From positions 2,606,754 to 2,670,753 of the forward strand of contig NZ_UOOB01000001.1 in the NCBI RefSeq assembly GCF_900564145.1: a DNA stretch of 64,000 nt, in the 5' to 3' direction. This document shows, one piece after another, positions 37,258-45,563 of this stretch (positions are counted from its first letter, which is position 1; every line of letters starts with the position of its first letter). The position numbers and the translations under genes were made by a program. The DNA comes from Comamonas sp. lk (GTDB lineage Bacteria > Pseudomonadota > Gammaproteobacteria > Burkholderiales > Burkholderiaceae_C). Under the pieces are notes generated by a model, which searched no databases, had not been told where the DNA came from, and saw only the letters and a list, made by a program, of their open reading frames with translations.

Positions 37258-38826
37258 ATGACATTCGACACAATGCCGCCCACCGTGGGCCATGCCCTGG
37301 CGCAGACCGCAGCCCGCCATGCGGGAGCGGCTTATATAGAGCATGGAAAGTCCTATAGCTGGCCCCAGGTGCAGACCACGGTGACTGTGCTGGCGCGCAG
37401 ACTGCAGGCCCTGGGCATTGGGCGCGGCGACCGCATAGCCATCATCTTGCCCAATTGCATGGCATGGATTCATACCTATCTGGCCGCTGCCCAGCTGGGC
37501 GCGGTGGTGGTGGGGCTGAGCGTGCGCTACCGGGGCGAGGAGCTCGATTTCATGCTCGGCGACAGCCAGGTCAAGGCCGTGCTGGCTCCGCTGGAGTTTG
37601 CAGGCTTCGACTATGTGAAATATCTCAACGCCGCCCGCGCGCGCTTTCCAAACCTGCAACTGCTGCTGTTCCTGGGCGAGGTGGGGGAAGGCCAAGGGCT
37701 GGATTTTCACTCCCTGCTGCAAGCCGGTACGGGCGATGAGCAACTGCCGCTGCCGCATGCCGCCGAGCCCGACGACCTGCTGATGATCATCTATACCTCG
37801 GGCACCACGGGTCGGCCCAAGGCGGCGGGGTTGACGCACCGCAGCCAGCTGGCCTCGGCCGGGGCGCAAAAAGCCCATACGCAGGCCCATGCCGAGGACA
37901 GGGTGCAGCTGGCCATGCCGCTCAACCATGTGGGAGGCATCAGCTGCGGCGTGTTGACGCTGCTGCTGGCCGGCGGTTGCTGCGAGCTGGTGCCCATGTT
38001 CAGCGCCGATGCGGTGTTGGAGATGACGCGCCGCAACCCACCCACCATGCTGACCGGCGTGCCTACCATGCTCACGCTGCTGCTGATCAACCCCGGGCTG
38101 GCCCAGGCGGATTTCAGCCGTCTGCGCCTGGTCATCGTGGGCGGCTCGAACGTGGAGCCGGCCTTGCTAGAGCATCTGCAAGCGGCTTTTCCGCAGGCCA
38201 GCTTCATGAATCTCTACGGTCTGTCCGAGTCCTCGGGCGCGATTGCCATGACGCCCTGGCAGGCCGACCAGCAGGCCTTGCTGCAATCGATTGGCAAACC
38301 GCTGGCCGGCGCCGAGTTGATGGTGGCCGGGGCCGACGGCGCGCCGCTTCCCGCCGGTCAGGTGGGCGAGCTGTGGTTTCGCGGTGCCGGCGTCATTCCC
38401 GGCTATGTCGGCGCCCAGAGCGACGGCGGGGCTTTTGATGCAGAGGGCTGGCTGCATACCGGCGATCTGGGCTATCTGGATGTCCAGGGACTGATCTATC
38501 TGATGGGGCGGCAAAAAGACATGTTCATTCAGGGCGGCTTCAATGTGTACCCGGCCGAGGTGGAAGCGGTGATCGGCACCCACCCCGAGGTGCTGATGGC
38601 CGCCGGCATCGGCGTGCCCGACCCGGTGATGGGCGAAGTAGGCCGCTACTACGTGATGCAAAAGCAAGGCAGCACGCTGACCCCGGAGCGTTTACAGGAT
38701 TTTTGCCGCGAACGCCTGGCTGATTACAAGGTGCCCAGGCAGATCGTGTTCCGCGACCGGCTGCCGCTGACACCGGCAGGAAAGATCCAGAAAGCCGTGC
38801 TGCGCTCGGAGCTGACCCCGGCCTGA
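37258..38826 (+). CDS. AMP-dependent acyl-CoA synthetase/ligase (first of operon)
   Basis: A 522-residue ANL-superfamily ligase that activates a carboxylic acid through an acyl-adenylate to its CoA thioester. P-loop MIIYTSGTTGRPKAAGL is at about residues 176-192, motif MNLYGLSESSGAIAM at about 317 and WLHTGDLGYLDVQG (ATP-binding Asp) at about 397; the C-terminal catalytic Lys is in LTPAGKIQKAVL. It starts 24 bp after the BKACE gene. Chain specificity cannot be read. Confidence 0.88.
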   Translation: MTFDTMPPTVGHALAQTAARHAGAAYIEHGKSYSWPQVQTTVTVLARRLQALGIGRGDRIAIILPNCMAWIHTYLAAAQLGAVVVGLSVRYRGEELDFMLGDSQVKAVLAPLEFAGFDYVKYLNAARARFPNLQLLLFLGEVGEGQGLDFHSLLQAGTGDEQLPLPHAAEPDDLLMIIYTSGTTGRPKAAGLTHRSQLASAGAQKAHTQAHAEDRVQLAMPLNHVGGISCGVLTLLLAGGCCELVPMFSADAVLEMTRRNPPTMLTGVPTMLTLLLINPGLAQADFSRLRLVIVGGSNVEPALLEHLQAAFPQASFMNLYGLSESSGAIAMTPWQADQQALLQSIGKPLAGAELMVAGADGAPLPAGQVGELWFRGAGVIPGYVGAQSDGGAFDAEGWLHTGDLGYLDVQGLIYLMGRQKDMFIQGGFNVYPAEVEAVIGTHPEVLMAAGIGVPDPVMGEVGRYYVMQKQGSTLTPERLQDFCRERLADYKVPRQIVFRDRLPLTPAGKIQKAVLRSELTPA

Positions 38827-38856
38827 GCCAGTTCCTCTTCACCCAGGAGTTTGAAC

Positions 38857-39675
38857 ATGAATGTGCAATTTGACTTCGCCGGTCGCCATGTGATGGTCTT
38901 TGGCGGCACCACGGGCATCAATTTGGGGATTGCCCAGGCCTTTGCGCGCCAGGGCGCGCGGGTGACGGTGGCCAGCCGCAAGCAGGCCAATGTGGATGCG
39001 GCGGTGGCCACGCTGGGTGCGCAAGCTCTGGGCGTGGTGGCCGATGTGCGCGATGACGAGGCCGTGGCCGCAGCGCTGCAGCAGGCGGTGGACCGCCATG
39101 GGCCTGTCGATGTGCTGGTTTCGGGCGCGGCCGGCAATTTTCTGGCCCCGGCCGATCAGATGTCCTCCAACGCGTTCCGGGTGGTGGTCGATATCGATCT
39201 GCTGGGCAGCTTTCATGTGGCGCGCCGCGCCTTGCCGCATCTGCGCAAGCCCGGTGCCAGCCTGATTTTCATCACCGCACCCCAGGGAGCGGTGGCCATG
39301 GCCTACCAGGCCCATGTGTGCGCGGCCAAGGCCGGGGTGGATCAGCTCACGCGGGTGCTGGCGCTGGAATGGGGAGCGCAGGGCGTGCGGGTCAACGCCA
39401 TCTCGCCCGGGCCGATTGCCGGCACCGAAGGTATGAAGCGCCTGGCGCCCCAGGGCCCTGAGGGCGATGCCATGGTGAAGGCCATGGTGCCGCTGGGCCG
39501 CATGGGCACGCCCGAGGATATTGCCCAGCTGGCCATGTATCTGGGAAGCGATGCGGCCAGCTATGTCTCGGGCACGGTGATTGCCTGCGACGGCGGTGCG
39601 CAAGGCAATCTGGCGCCCATGATTCTGGCGGCCGCCCAGCATGCCGCAGCGACCGGCAGCCAGCCAGCCCGCTGA
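38857..39675 (+). CDS. SDR-type 2,4-dienoyl-CoA reductase
   Basis: A 272-residue SDR strongly reminiscent of the NADPH-dependent peroxisomal 2,4-dienoyl-CoA reductase (DECR2). The cofactor motif FGGTTGINLGIAQ is near residue 16. The YxxxK position reads AHVCAAKAGVDQLTRVLALE (about residue 155), lacking Tyr and keeping Lys as in DECR enzymes, followed by VRVNAISPGPIAGTEGMKRL, almost the DECR2 sequence. It probably reduces conjugated dienoyl-CoA arising from unsaturated chains. ATG 38857 has AGGAG at 38845-38849; a TTG at 38851 is also in frame. Confidence 0.85.
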   Translation: MNVQFDFAGRHVMVFGGTTGINLGIAQAFARQGARVTVASRKQANVDAAVATLGAQALGVVADVRDDEAVAAALQQAVDRHGPVDVLVSGAAGNFLAPADQMSSNAFRVVVDIDLLGSFHVARRALPHLRKPGASLIFITAPQGAVAMAYQAHVCAAKAGVDQLTRVLALEWGAQGVRVNAISPGPIAGTEGMKRLAPQGPEGDAMVKAMVPLGRMGTPEDIAQLAMYLGSDAASYVSGTVIACDGGAQGNLAPMILAAAQHAAATGSQPAR

Positions 39676-39765
39676 AAGGCCGAGACCTTCACGACAGGTG
39701 TGAATAAAAAACAGAAAACAGGTAGGCAAGGACTTCTGACCCCCAACACTCCAAGGAGACAGGCA

Positions 39766-41352
39766 ATGATCGATATCCAGCTCAGTGATACGGCCCGGCG
39801 CATTCGGCGGGTGGCTCTTGGTGATTTGCTGCACCGGACAGCGCGCAAGCATGGAGGGCGAACTGCCCTGGTTGACGGCGAGCAGCGCCTCAACTATGCC
39901 GAGCTGGACGCCCGCAGCTCGCGTTTTGCCCACTATCTGCTGAGCCTAGTGGGGGAGGGCAAGCAGATAGGCATGCTGTGCGCCAACTCGATTGACATGG
40001 TGGTGGCCTGCAACGGCATTCACAAGGCCGGCCAGGTCTGGGTGCCGGTCAACATCAAGCAGGATGTGACTGTGCTGGCCTATATCCTCCAGCATGCCGA
40101 GGTTTCGGCCGTGGTGGTCGATCAGGAGCTGTGGGCCGCGCTGCCGGGGCTGGCCGAGTTGCTCAAGCAGCTGGCCGTGCCTCTGATCTTTGCCCGCGCC
40201 CAGGCCGGCAGCGACTTGCCCGGTCCCACACTGGCCCAGGCCGAAGCCGGGCACAGCGAGGTTTTGCCCGAGGTGGCCATAGACGACAACCAGCCGGCTC
40301 TGCTGATGTATACCAGCGGCACCACGGGCCATCCCAAGGGTGTGTTGCACTCCCATCTGTCGGTCTATACGGCGGTGATGGGCAATATCGATGCCATACG
40401 CTATAGCGAGACTGATGTGCTCAGCGGCTGGCTGCCGCTGTTTCACTGTGCCCAGCACACGCTGAGCATCACCGCCTCCACCACGGGGGCTTGTGTGGTG
40501 CTGACCCGCCAGTTCGTGCCGCAGGAAGTGGCGCAATTGGTGATCAAGGAGGGGGTGACGATTTTTGTAGGCCTGCCGCTGATGTATGCGGCGGTGCTGG
40601 CAGATCCGAACTTTGCGCCCACCACCATACGCCACTGCATCTACGCCATGGCGCCGATTCCCAAGCCGCTGGTGGCGCAGATTGCGCAGCGCATGAGCCA
40701 GACCATCTCTCTGGCGACGGGCCAGACCGAGATCTATCCGGCCACCATGACCTTCTATCCCCTGCAAAACCCCGATGCCGATGCCAATTTCTGGGGCTCC
40801 TCGCTCAATACCTGCGAAGCCGCCGTCATGGACGAGGAAGGGCGCTTGCTGGGCCCGGGCCAGATGGGCGAAATCGTGCATCGCGGCCCCAATGTGATGC
40901 TGGGCTATTTCAAGGATCCCGAAGCCACGGCAGCGGCCCAGAAATTTGGCTGGCACCACACGGGCGATCTGGGCATGTGGGACGCACAGGGCCGCATGCA
41001 GTTTCTGGACCGCAAAAAAGACATGATCAAGACCGGCGGCGAGAACGTGGCTAGCATCAAGGTGGAGGCCGTGGTGCTGGCCCACCCGGATGTGGCGGCG
41101 GCGGCGGTGTTCGGTCTGCCGCATCCGCACTGGAGCGAGGCCATCTGCGCCTTTGTGGTGCGCAAGCCGGGTACGGCTGCGGATGCCGAGTCGGTGCTGG
41201 CCCATTGCCGCAAGCATCTGGGCGGCTTCGAAGTGCCCAAGCTGGTGCATTTTGTCGATGCCTTTCCGGCCACGGCCACGGGCAAGGTGCAAAAGCATTT
41301 GATGCGCAAGCAGTTCGTGTCAATGGCCCAGCAGCTGTGGGGCGAGGGCTGA
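39766..41352 (+). CDS. AMP-dependent acyl-CoA synthetase/ligase (second of operon)
   Basis: A 528-residue ANL-superfamily ligase. P-loop LLMYTSGTTGHPKGVLHSHL is at about residues 177-196, ATGQTEIYPATM at about 317, HHTGDLGMWDAQGRM at about 400 and KKDMIKTGGENVASIKVE (hinge) at about 422; catalytic Lys is in ATATGKVQKHLM near the C-terminus. The ATG at 39766 follows CCAAGGAGACAGGCA. It is the last catabolic gene before a terminator and occupies the position of AtuH-like ligases. Confidence 0.88.
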   Translation: MIDIQLSDTARRIRRVALGDLLHRTARKHGGRTALVDGEQRLNYAELDARSSRFAHYLLSLVGEGKQIGMLCANSIDMVVACNGIHKAGQVWVPVNIKQDVTVLAYILQHAEVSAVVVDQELWAALPGLAELLKQLAVPLIFARAQAGSDLPGPTLAQAEAGHSEVLPEVAIDDNQPALLMYTSGTTGHPKGVLHSHLSVYTAVMGNIDAIRYSETDVLSGWLPLFHCAQHTLSITASTTGACVVLTRQFVPQEVAQLVIKEGVTIFVGLPLMYAAVLADPNFAPTTIRHCIYAMAPIPKPLVAQIAQRMSQTISLATGQTEIYPATMTFYPLQNPDADANFWGSSLNTCEAAVMDEEGRLLGPGQMGEIVHRGPNVMLGYFKDPEATAAAQKFGWHHTGDLGMWDAQGRMQFLDRKKDMIKTGGENVASIKVEAVVLAHPDVAAAAVFGLPHPHWSEAICAFVVRKPGTAADAESVLAHCRKHLGGFEVPKLVHFVDAFPATATGKVQKHLMRKQFVSMAQQLWGEG

Positions 41353-41376
41353 GCGGCCCGACGTGCATTGAGCGCC

Positions 41377-41402
41377 AAGGGCTGCGCTGCAGCCCTTTTT
41401 TA
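41377..41402 (+). terminator. Rho-independent terminator of the acyl-CoA carboxylase operon
   Basis: AAGGGCTGC (41377-41385) pairs perfectly with GCAGCCCTT (41389-41397) around a 3-nt loop, followed by T to 41401. It lies 24 bp beyond the ligase stop. Confidence 0.88.
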
Positions 41403-41452
41403 CGTCCGGGTTGCCCTGCTGCGGCACACTGCGGGGCAAAGGACCGAATGCC

Positions 41453-41779
41453 ATGAATCCCATGACCCCCAAGCTCGAAGCCATGTTGGCCGCAGGCAAG
41501 GACTCCGCCATGCTGCGCCTGACGCTGGGCAAGAACTATCTCGATGATGGCGATGCCGCCATGGCGCAAACCCATTTGCAGCATGCGACGCAGCTCGATG
41601 CCGCTTATTCCGTGGCCTGGAAGCTGCTGGGCAAGGCCTGCCTGGAGTTGGGCGATGCTGCGGCCGCGCGTACGGCCTGGGAGCAAGGGCTTGCGGCGGC
41701 GCAGGCCAAGGGCGATGCCCAGGTGGTCAAGGAAATTGGCGTTTTTCTGCGCCGGCTGGACAAGGCCGCGCAGGCTTGA
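41453..41779 (+). CDS. Small tetratricopeptide-repeat protein
   Basis: A 108-residue soluble protein made of about two TPR-like helical hairpins (LRLTLGKNYLDDGDAAMAQT and AWKLLGKACLELGDAAAART). No catalytic motif is present; such small TPR proteins mediate protein contacts. It lies beyond the terminator of the preceding operon and is convergent with the SnoaL-like gene. The ATG at 41453 is chosen because it begins the conserved MNPMTPKLEAML segment; a TTG 42 bp upstream is in frame. Confidence 0.75.
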   Translation: MNPMTPKLEAMLAAGKDSAMLRLTLGKNYLDDGDAAMAQTHLQHATQLDAAYSVAWKLLGKACLELGDAAAARTAWEQGLAAAQAKGDAQVVKEIGVFLRRLDKAAQA

Positions 41780-41793
41780 ACCCTGAACTGCTT

Positions 41794-42330
41794 TCAGGCG
41801 TTCTCTATAAAGCCAGCCGCCGGGGCCTGGCCCAGAGCCGTGACGGTTTCGCGGCCGTCCTCATCGACGCTGCGCATGATGAACGAGGTCTGGCGCGAGC
41901 GCAGGGTGTGAATTTTCCACTGGCCGTTCTCGCGCCGTAGTTCGTTGCGGTACTCGCAAGCCATATTGACCACGGTGCGCTCCTTGACGTTGATCTGGCA
42001 GAACTCCAGATCCCACACTCCGGTGGCCGTGTCGGCGCCGGTCAGTCGGATGTCGGCGTTGTGGCCGTGGTGCATGTCCATGATGGCCGGGTTGTTCACG
42101 GCCAGTCGGGTGAACAGTTCCACCCAGGCTTCGCGGCCCTCCATGGGGGCAAAGCCCTGGGCTTCGATCACCGCACCGTGCTGCACAAAGCAGTCGCGCA
42201 CCACCTCGGGCTGTTTGCGGTCGCAGGCGCGCAGATAGCGGGCCTTGAGCGCCTGGATGGCGGCCAGGTCTTCCAGTGCCTGGATGCGCTGCTCCAGTTG
42301 CTTCAGCTGCGTCGCGCTGCTTGGCGTCAT
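41794..42330 (-). CDS. SnoaL-like / NTF2-fold protein
   Basis: A 178-residue protein with a Gln/Leu-rich N-terminal helix (LKQLEQRIQALEDLAAIQAL) followed by a SnoaL-like alpha+beta-barrel domain (KARYLRACDRKQPEVVRDCF, MDMHHGHNADIRL, ENGQWKIHTLRSRQTSFIMR). This fold covers polyketide cyclases, dehydratases, ring-hydroxylating dioxygenase small subunits and ketosteroid isomerases; the exact role cannot be set. It stands alone between convergent neighbours. Confidence 0.75.
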   Translation of the reverse strand: MTPSSATQLKQLEQRIQALEDLAAIQALKARYLRACDRKQPEVVRDCFVQHGAVIEAQGFAPMEGREAWVELFTRLAVNNPAIMDMHHGHNADIRLTGADTATGVWDLEFCQINVKERTVVNMACEYRNELRRENGQWKIHTLRSRQTSFIMRSVDEDGRETVTALGQAPAAGFIENA

Positions 42331-42432
42331 GTCGGCTCTCTTTTTGTCCTGGTCGTGAAGCGCTTATTGTGGACAGCGGGGCCGGCTTGCAAACCGTCTG
42401 TTTGGACGAGGGCTGCAGCCATCCAATGACTA

Positions 42433-42476
42433 TAAAAAAATAGCTGCTGGTGCATACGGGATATGCGCCAGCAGCT
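42433..42476 (-). terminator. Terminator of the efflux operon, built from a repeat-family palindrome
   Basis: A 15-bp stem with a G-U pair, AGCTGCTGGTGCATA (42442-42456) against TATGCGCCAGCAGCT (42462-42476), loop of 5. On the minus strand it is followed by a T-run (42434-42440). It lies 43 bp beyond the emrB-like stop. Its arms belong to the AGCTGCT-type repeat family. Confidence 0.88.
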
Positions 42477-42518
42477 TGTTTGATAGGAATTTCAGTCAGT
42501 GCTGAAACTCAGGCCATG

Positions 42519-44138
42519 TCAGTGCGCCCCGGCCGCAGCATCGGCGCCGCCGGCGCTGGCTTCAGGTCGTTTGGTGAACCAGATCAGGATGATCAGGCTC
42601 AGGAACAGAAAGGACGAGGCCAGAAAGATATCGTCTGCCGCGCGGGTGAAGGCCTGCTGGTCGATCAGACGATTGATCTGGACATAGGCCTGCTCGGCGC
42701 TGAGTCCCTTGGCCTGTAGCTGCTGCACCGTCATGCCGAACACGCCCTGGCCCTGAACCAGGGACTCCGTCAGATGGGCATGGTGCATGGCGGCGCGGTT
42801 CTCCCAGAGCGTGGTGGCAATCGAAGTGCCCATGGCCCCGGCGGTGATACGCACGAAATTGCTCAAACCGGCGGCGGCCGGAATGCGCTCGGGCGCGATG
42901 CCGCTCAAGGTGATGGTGGTCAGCGGAATAAAGAAAAACGCCATGGCCCCGCCCTGGATCAGCGTGGGGATGAGGATGTGGCGAAAATCGGTTTCCACCG
43001 TGAACTGCGAACGCATCCACAGCACCAGCGCAAACACCATAAAGGCTGCCGTGGCCATTTTGCGCGGGTCCCAGACCGCCACTTTTTTCCCCACCAGCGG
43101 GGTCAGCAAGATGGCGAGCAAGCCCACGGGCGCCAGTGCCAGGCCAGCGGCGGTGGAGGTATAGCCCATCCATTGTTGCAGCCACAGGGGCAGCAGCACC
43201 ACGTTGCCGAAGAACAGGCCGTAGGCAATCGACAGCGAAATCGAACCTGCTGCAAAGTTGCGCCGCTTGAACAGGCGCAGATCCACCACCGGGTGGGCGT
43301 CGGTCAGCTCCCAGACGATAAAGACGGCAAAGCTCACCACGGCCAGCACGGCAAACATGATGATTTCACTGGAGGCAAACCAATCGAGCTCCTTGCCCTT
43401 GTCCAGCATCAGCTGCAGCGCACCCACCCACAGCACCAGCAGGGCCAGGCCCACGGTGTCTATGGGCAGCTTGCGCGTGGGCGTCTCGCGCTTGCGGTAA
43501 ATGCTCCAGGTCATGGCGGCCGAGAGCAGGCCTACGGGCACGTTGATGTAGAAAATCCAGGGCCAGGAGATGTTGTCCGTGATCCAGCCGCCCAAAAGAG
43601 GCCCGACCACCGGGGCCACCAGGGTGGTCACCCCCCACAAGGCCAGGGCGGTTCCGGCCTTGGCCGGTGGGTAGCTGGCCAGCAGCAGCGTTTGCGACAG
43701 CGGAATCATGGGGCCGGCCACCGCGCCTTGCAGCACGCGAAACAGCACCAGGGTCTCCAGCGATCCGGCAAAGCCGCACAGCCAGGAGGTCAGCACAAAC
43801 AGCAGCACGCTCATGGTGAACAGGCGCACGGCGCCAAAGCGCTGCGTGAGCCAGCCGGTCAGTGGCACCGAAATGGCATTGGCCACGCCAAAGCTGGTGA
43901 TGACCCAGGTGCCCTGGCTGGGGCTGACGCCCACATCGCCGGCAATGGCCGGAATGGCCACGTTGGCGATGGAGGAGTCCAGCACGTTCATGAAGGTGGC
44001 CAGCGACAGGGCAATGGTGCCCAGCACCAGTTGCGCACCGGTCAGAGGCTGGGGCCGCCCAGCCATGGCCGCCGGTGGCGGCAGCGGTGCCGCGCTAGGG
44101 CCTTGGCCCTCGGGCGTTGCAGAAGAGGTCGTGCTCAT
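42519..44138 (-). CDS. emrB: MFS drug efflux pump, DHA2 (EmrB/QacA) type
   Basis: A 539-residue 14-TM proton antiporter forming the inner-membrane component of a tripartite drug efflux system. Motif LDSSIANVAIPAIAGDVGVS (TM1 region, about residues 50-70), WLTQRFGAVRLF (motif A) and the antiporter motif C region GWITDNISWPWIFYINVPVG (about 180) are visible. It follows emrA by 12 bp, and a palindromic terminator follows. The drug is unknown. Confidence 0.9.
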   Translation of the reverse strand: MSTTSSATPEGQGPSAAPLPPPAAMAGRPQPLTGAQLVLGTIALSLATFMNVLDSSIANVAIPAIAGDVGVSPSQGTWVITSFGVANAISVPLTGWLTQRFGAVRLFTMSVLLFVLTSWLCGFAGSLETLVLFRVLQGAVAGPMIPLSQTLLLASYPPAKAGTALALWGVTTLVAPVVGPLLGGWITDNISWPWIFYINVPVGLLSAAMTWSIYRKRETPTRKLPIDTVGLALLVLWVGALQLMLDKGKELDWFASSEIIMFAVLAVVSFAVFIVWELTDAHPVVDLRLFKRRNFAAGSISLSIAYGLFFGNVVLLPLWLQQWMGYTSTAAGLALAPVGLLAILLTPLVGKKVAVWDPRKMATAAFMVFALVLWMRSQFTVETDFRHILIPTLIQGGAMAFFFIPLTTITLSGIAPERIPAAAGLSNFVRITAGAMGTSIATTLWENRAAMHHAHLTESLVQGQGVFGMTVQQLQAKGLSAEQAYVQINRLIDQQAFTRAADDIFLASSFLFLSLIILIWFTKRPEASAGGADAAAGAH

Positions 44139-44150
44139 GGCAATGCCTGC

Positions 44151-45473
44151 TTACTTGCCGGCCGCTTCAAGGGCTGGCGCTGTGGGTACCGCAGCCGCTG
44201 CTGGTGTGGCGGATGCGCTGGCGCGGTCATCCACATGCTTGAGGCTTGGCACGGTATCGCCGGCGATGATGCGGCCTATGCGCTCTTCGGCCTGGGCCAG
44301 CGTGCCTTCATAGACGCGGGTCTGGGCCACGGGCGTGGTGCGCGGGGCGTTGGCCAGGGCCGGGCCATTCTGGTCACGCTGATCGACCTTCACATCCATG
44401 GACAGGCCCACGCGCAGCGGGTGCTGCTTGAGCATGTCTTGCGCCAGGCTGATGCGCACGGGCACGCGCTGCACCACCTTGATCCAGTTGCCGGTGGCGT
44501 TTTGCGCCGGCAGCAGCGAAAACGCCGCGCCCGTGCCTGCGCCCAGGCCGACCACCGTGCCTTGGTAGCTGATCTTGTCGCCATAGACGTCAGCGGTCAG
44601 CTCGGCCTTCTGGCCTATGCGCAGATTGGCCAACTGGCTTTCCTTGAAGTTGGCATCCACCCACAGATCGTGCAGATCCACCACCGTCATCAGCGGCGAG
44701 CCCGCGGCTACGCGCTGGCCCAGCTGCACGCCGCGCTTGGCGACATAGCCGTCCACGGGAGAGAGCAGGCGCGTGCGCTGCAGGTTCAGATAGGCTTCGC
44801 GCACCTTGGCGGCAGCGGCCATGACGGCGGGGTAGTCCTCGGCCGTCGTGCCTTTGGTCTGGGCTTCGGCTGCCGTCAGCTGGGCCTTGGCGGCGCGCAC
44901 GGCGGCCTGGGCGGCGACCACGGAATTGCTGGCTGCTGTAGCCAGGGCCTTGGCATGGTCAAACTCTTCCTTGCCCACGGCGCCGGTGGCGGTCAGCGGG
45001 CGGCGGCGTGTCACATCATCGCTGGCGCGGGCCGCTTCGGCCTGCAGGCGCAGCAGATCGGCTTCGCGCTGGGCCACTTGTGCGGCCAGCGGGGCGTTGT
45101 TTGCATACAGGGTGCGGGTCTGGCGCGCGGTCTGGGCCAGTTGCGACTCGGCCTGCGACAGGGACACCAGGGCATCGGAAGGATCGAGCTGGACCAGCAC
45201 CTGGCCGGCCTTCACATAGTCGGTATCGTCGGCGCCAATGCTGATCACGGTGCCGCCCACCTGGGGCGTGATCTGCACCACGTTGCCGGCCACATAGGCG
45301 TTGTCCGTGGTCTGGTAGTTGCGGGCCACCATCCAGTGCCAGCCGCCCCAGGCCACGGCGCCGACCACTGCAGCCGCAGCCACGATGGTCAGGCCTTTGC
45401 GGCGGCCCGCGGGGTTGGCGGCGGGGGAAGCCGAAGCTGCAGGAGTCTTGGAAGCTTGGTTGTTATCGGTCAT
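44151..45473 (-). CDS. emrA: HlyD/EmrA-type periplasmic adaptor
   Basis: A 440-residue membrane fusion protein that bridges the EmrB-like pump to the outer membrane channel. A short cytoplasmic N-terminus is followed by one membrane segment (LTIVAAAAVVGAVAWGGWHW, about residues 29-48), a lipoyl/barrel-sandwich half (VVQITPQVGGTVISIGADDT), a coiled-coil hairpin rich in Ala/Gln (about 110-235) and the second lipoyl half (LSPVDGYVAKRGVQLGQRV). The C-terminal 40 residues are an Ala/Pro-rich tail. It lies between the outer membrane factor gene and emrB. Confidence 0.9.
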   Translation of the reverse strand: MTDNNQASKTPAASASPAANPAGRRKGLTIVAAAAVVGAVAWGGWHWMVARNYQTTDNAYVAGNVVQITPQVGGTVISIGADDTDYVKAGQVLVQLDPSDALVSLSQAESQLAQTARQTRTLYANNAPLAAQVAQREADLLRLQAEAARASDDVTRRRPLTATGAVGKEEFDHAKALATAASNSVVAAQAAVRAAKAQLTAAEAQTKGTTAEDYPAVMAAAAKVREAYLNLQRTRLLSPVDGYVAKRGVQLGQRVAAGSPLMTVVDLHDLWVDANFKESQLANLRIGQKAELTADVYGDKISYQGTVVGLGAGTGAAFSLLPAQNATGNWIKVVQRVPVRISLAQDMLKQHPLRVGLSMDVKVDQRDQNGPALANAPRTTPVAQTRVYEGTLAQAEERIGRIIAGDTVPSLKHVDDRASASATPAAAAVPTAPALEAAGK

Positions 45474-45563
45474 TTCGGGCGCTTTGTTATCTATGAGTCT
45501 GGTTTTGCGACCGGGCCTGTGCCTTGGGGCATGGCCCTGGTAATGGTTTCGTCAGTCGGCTGT

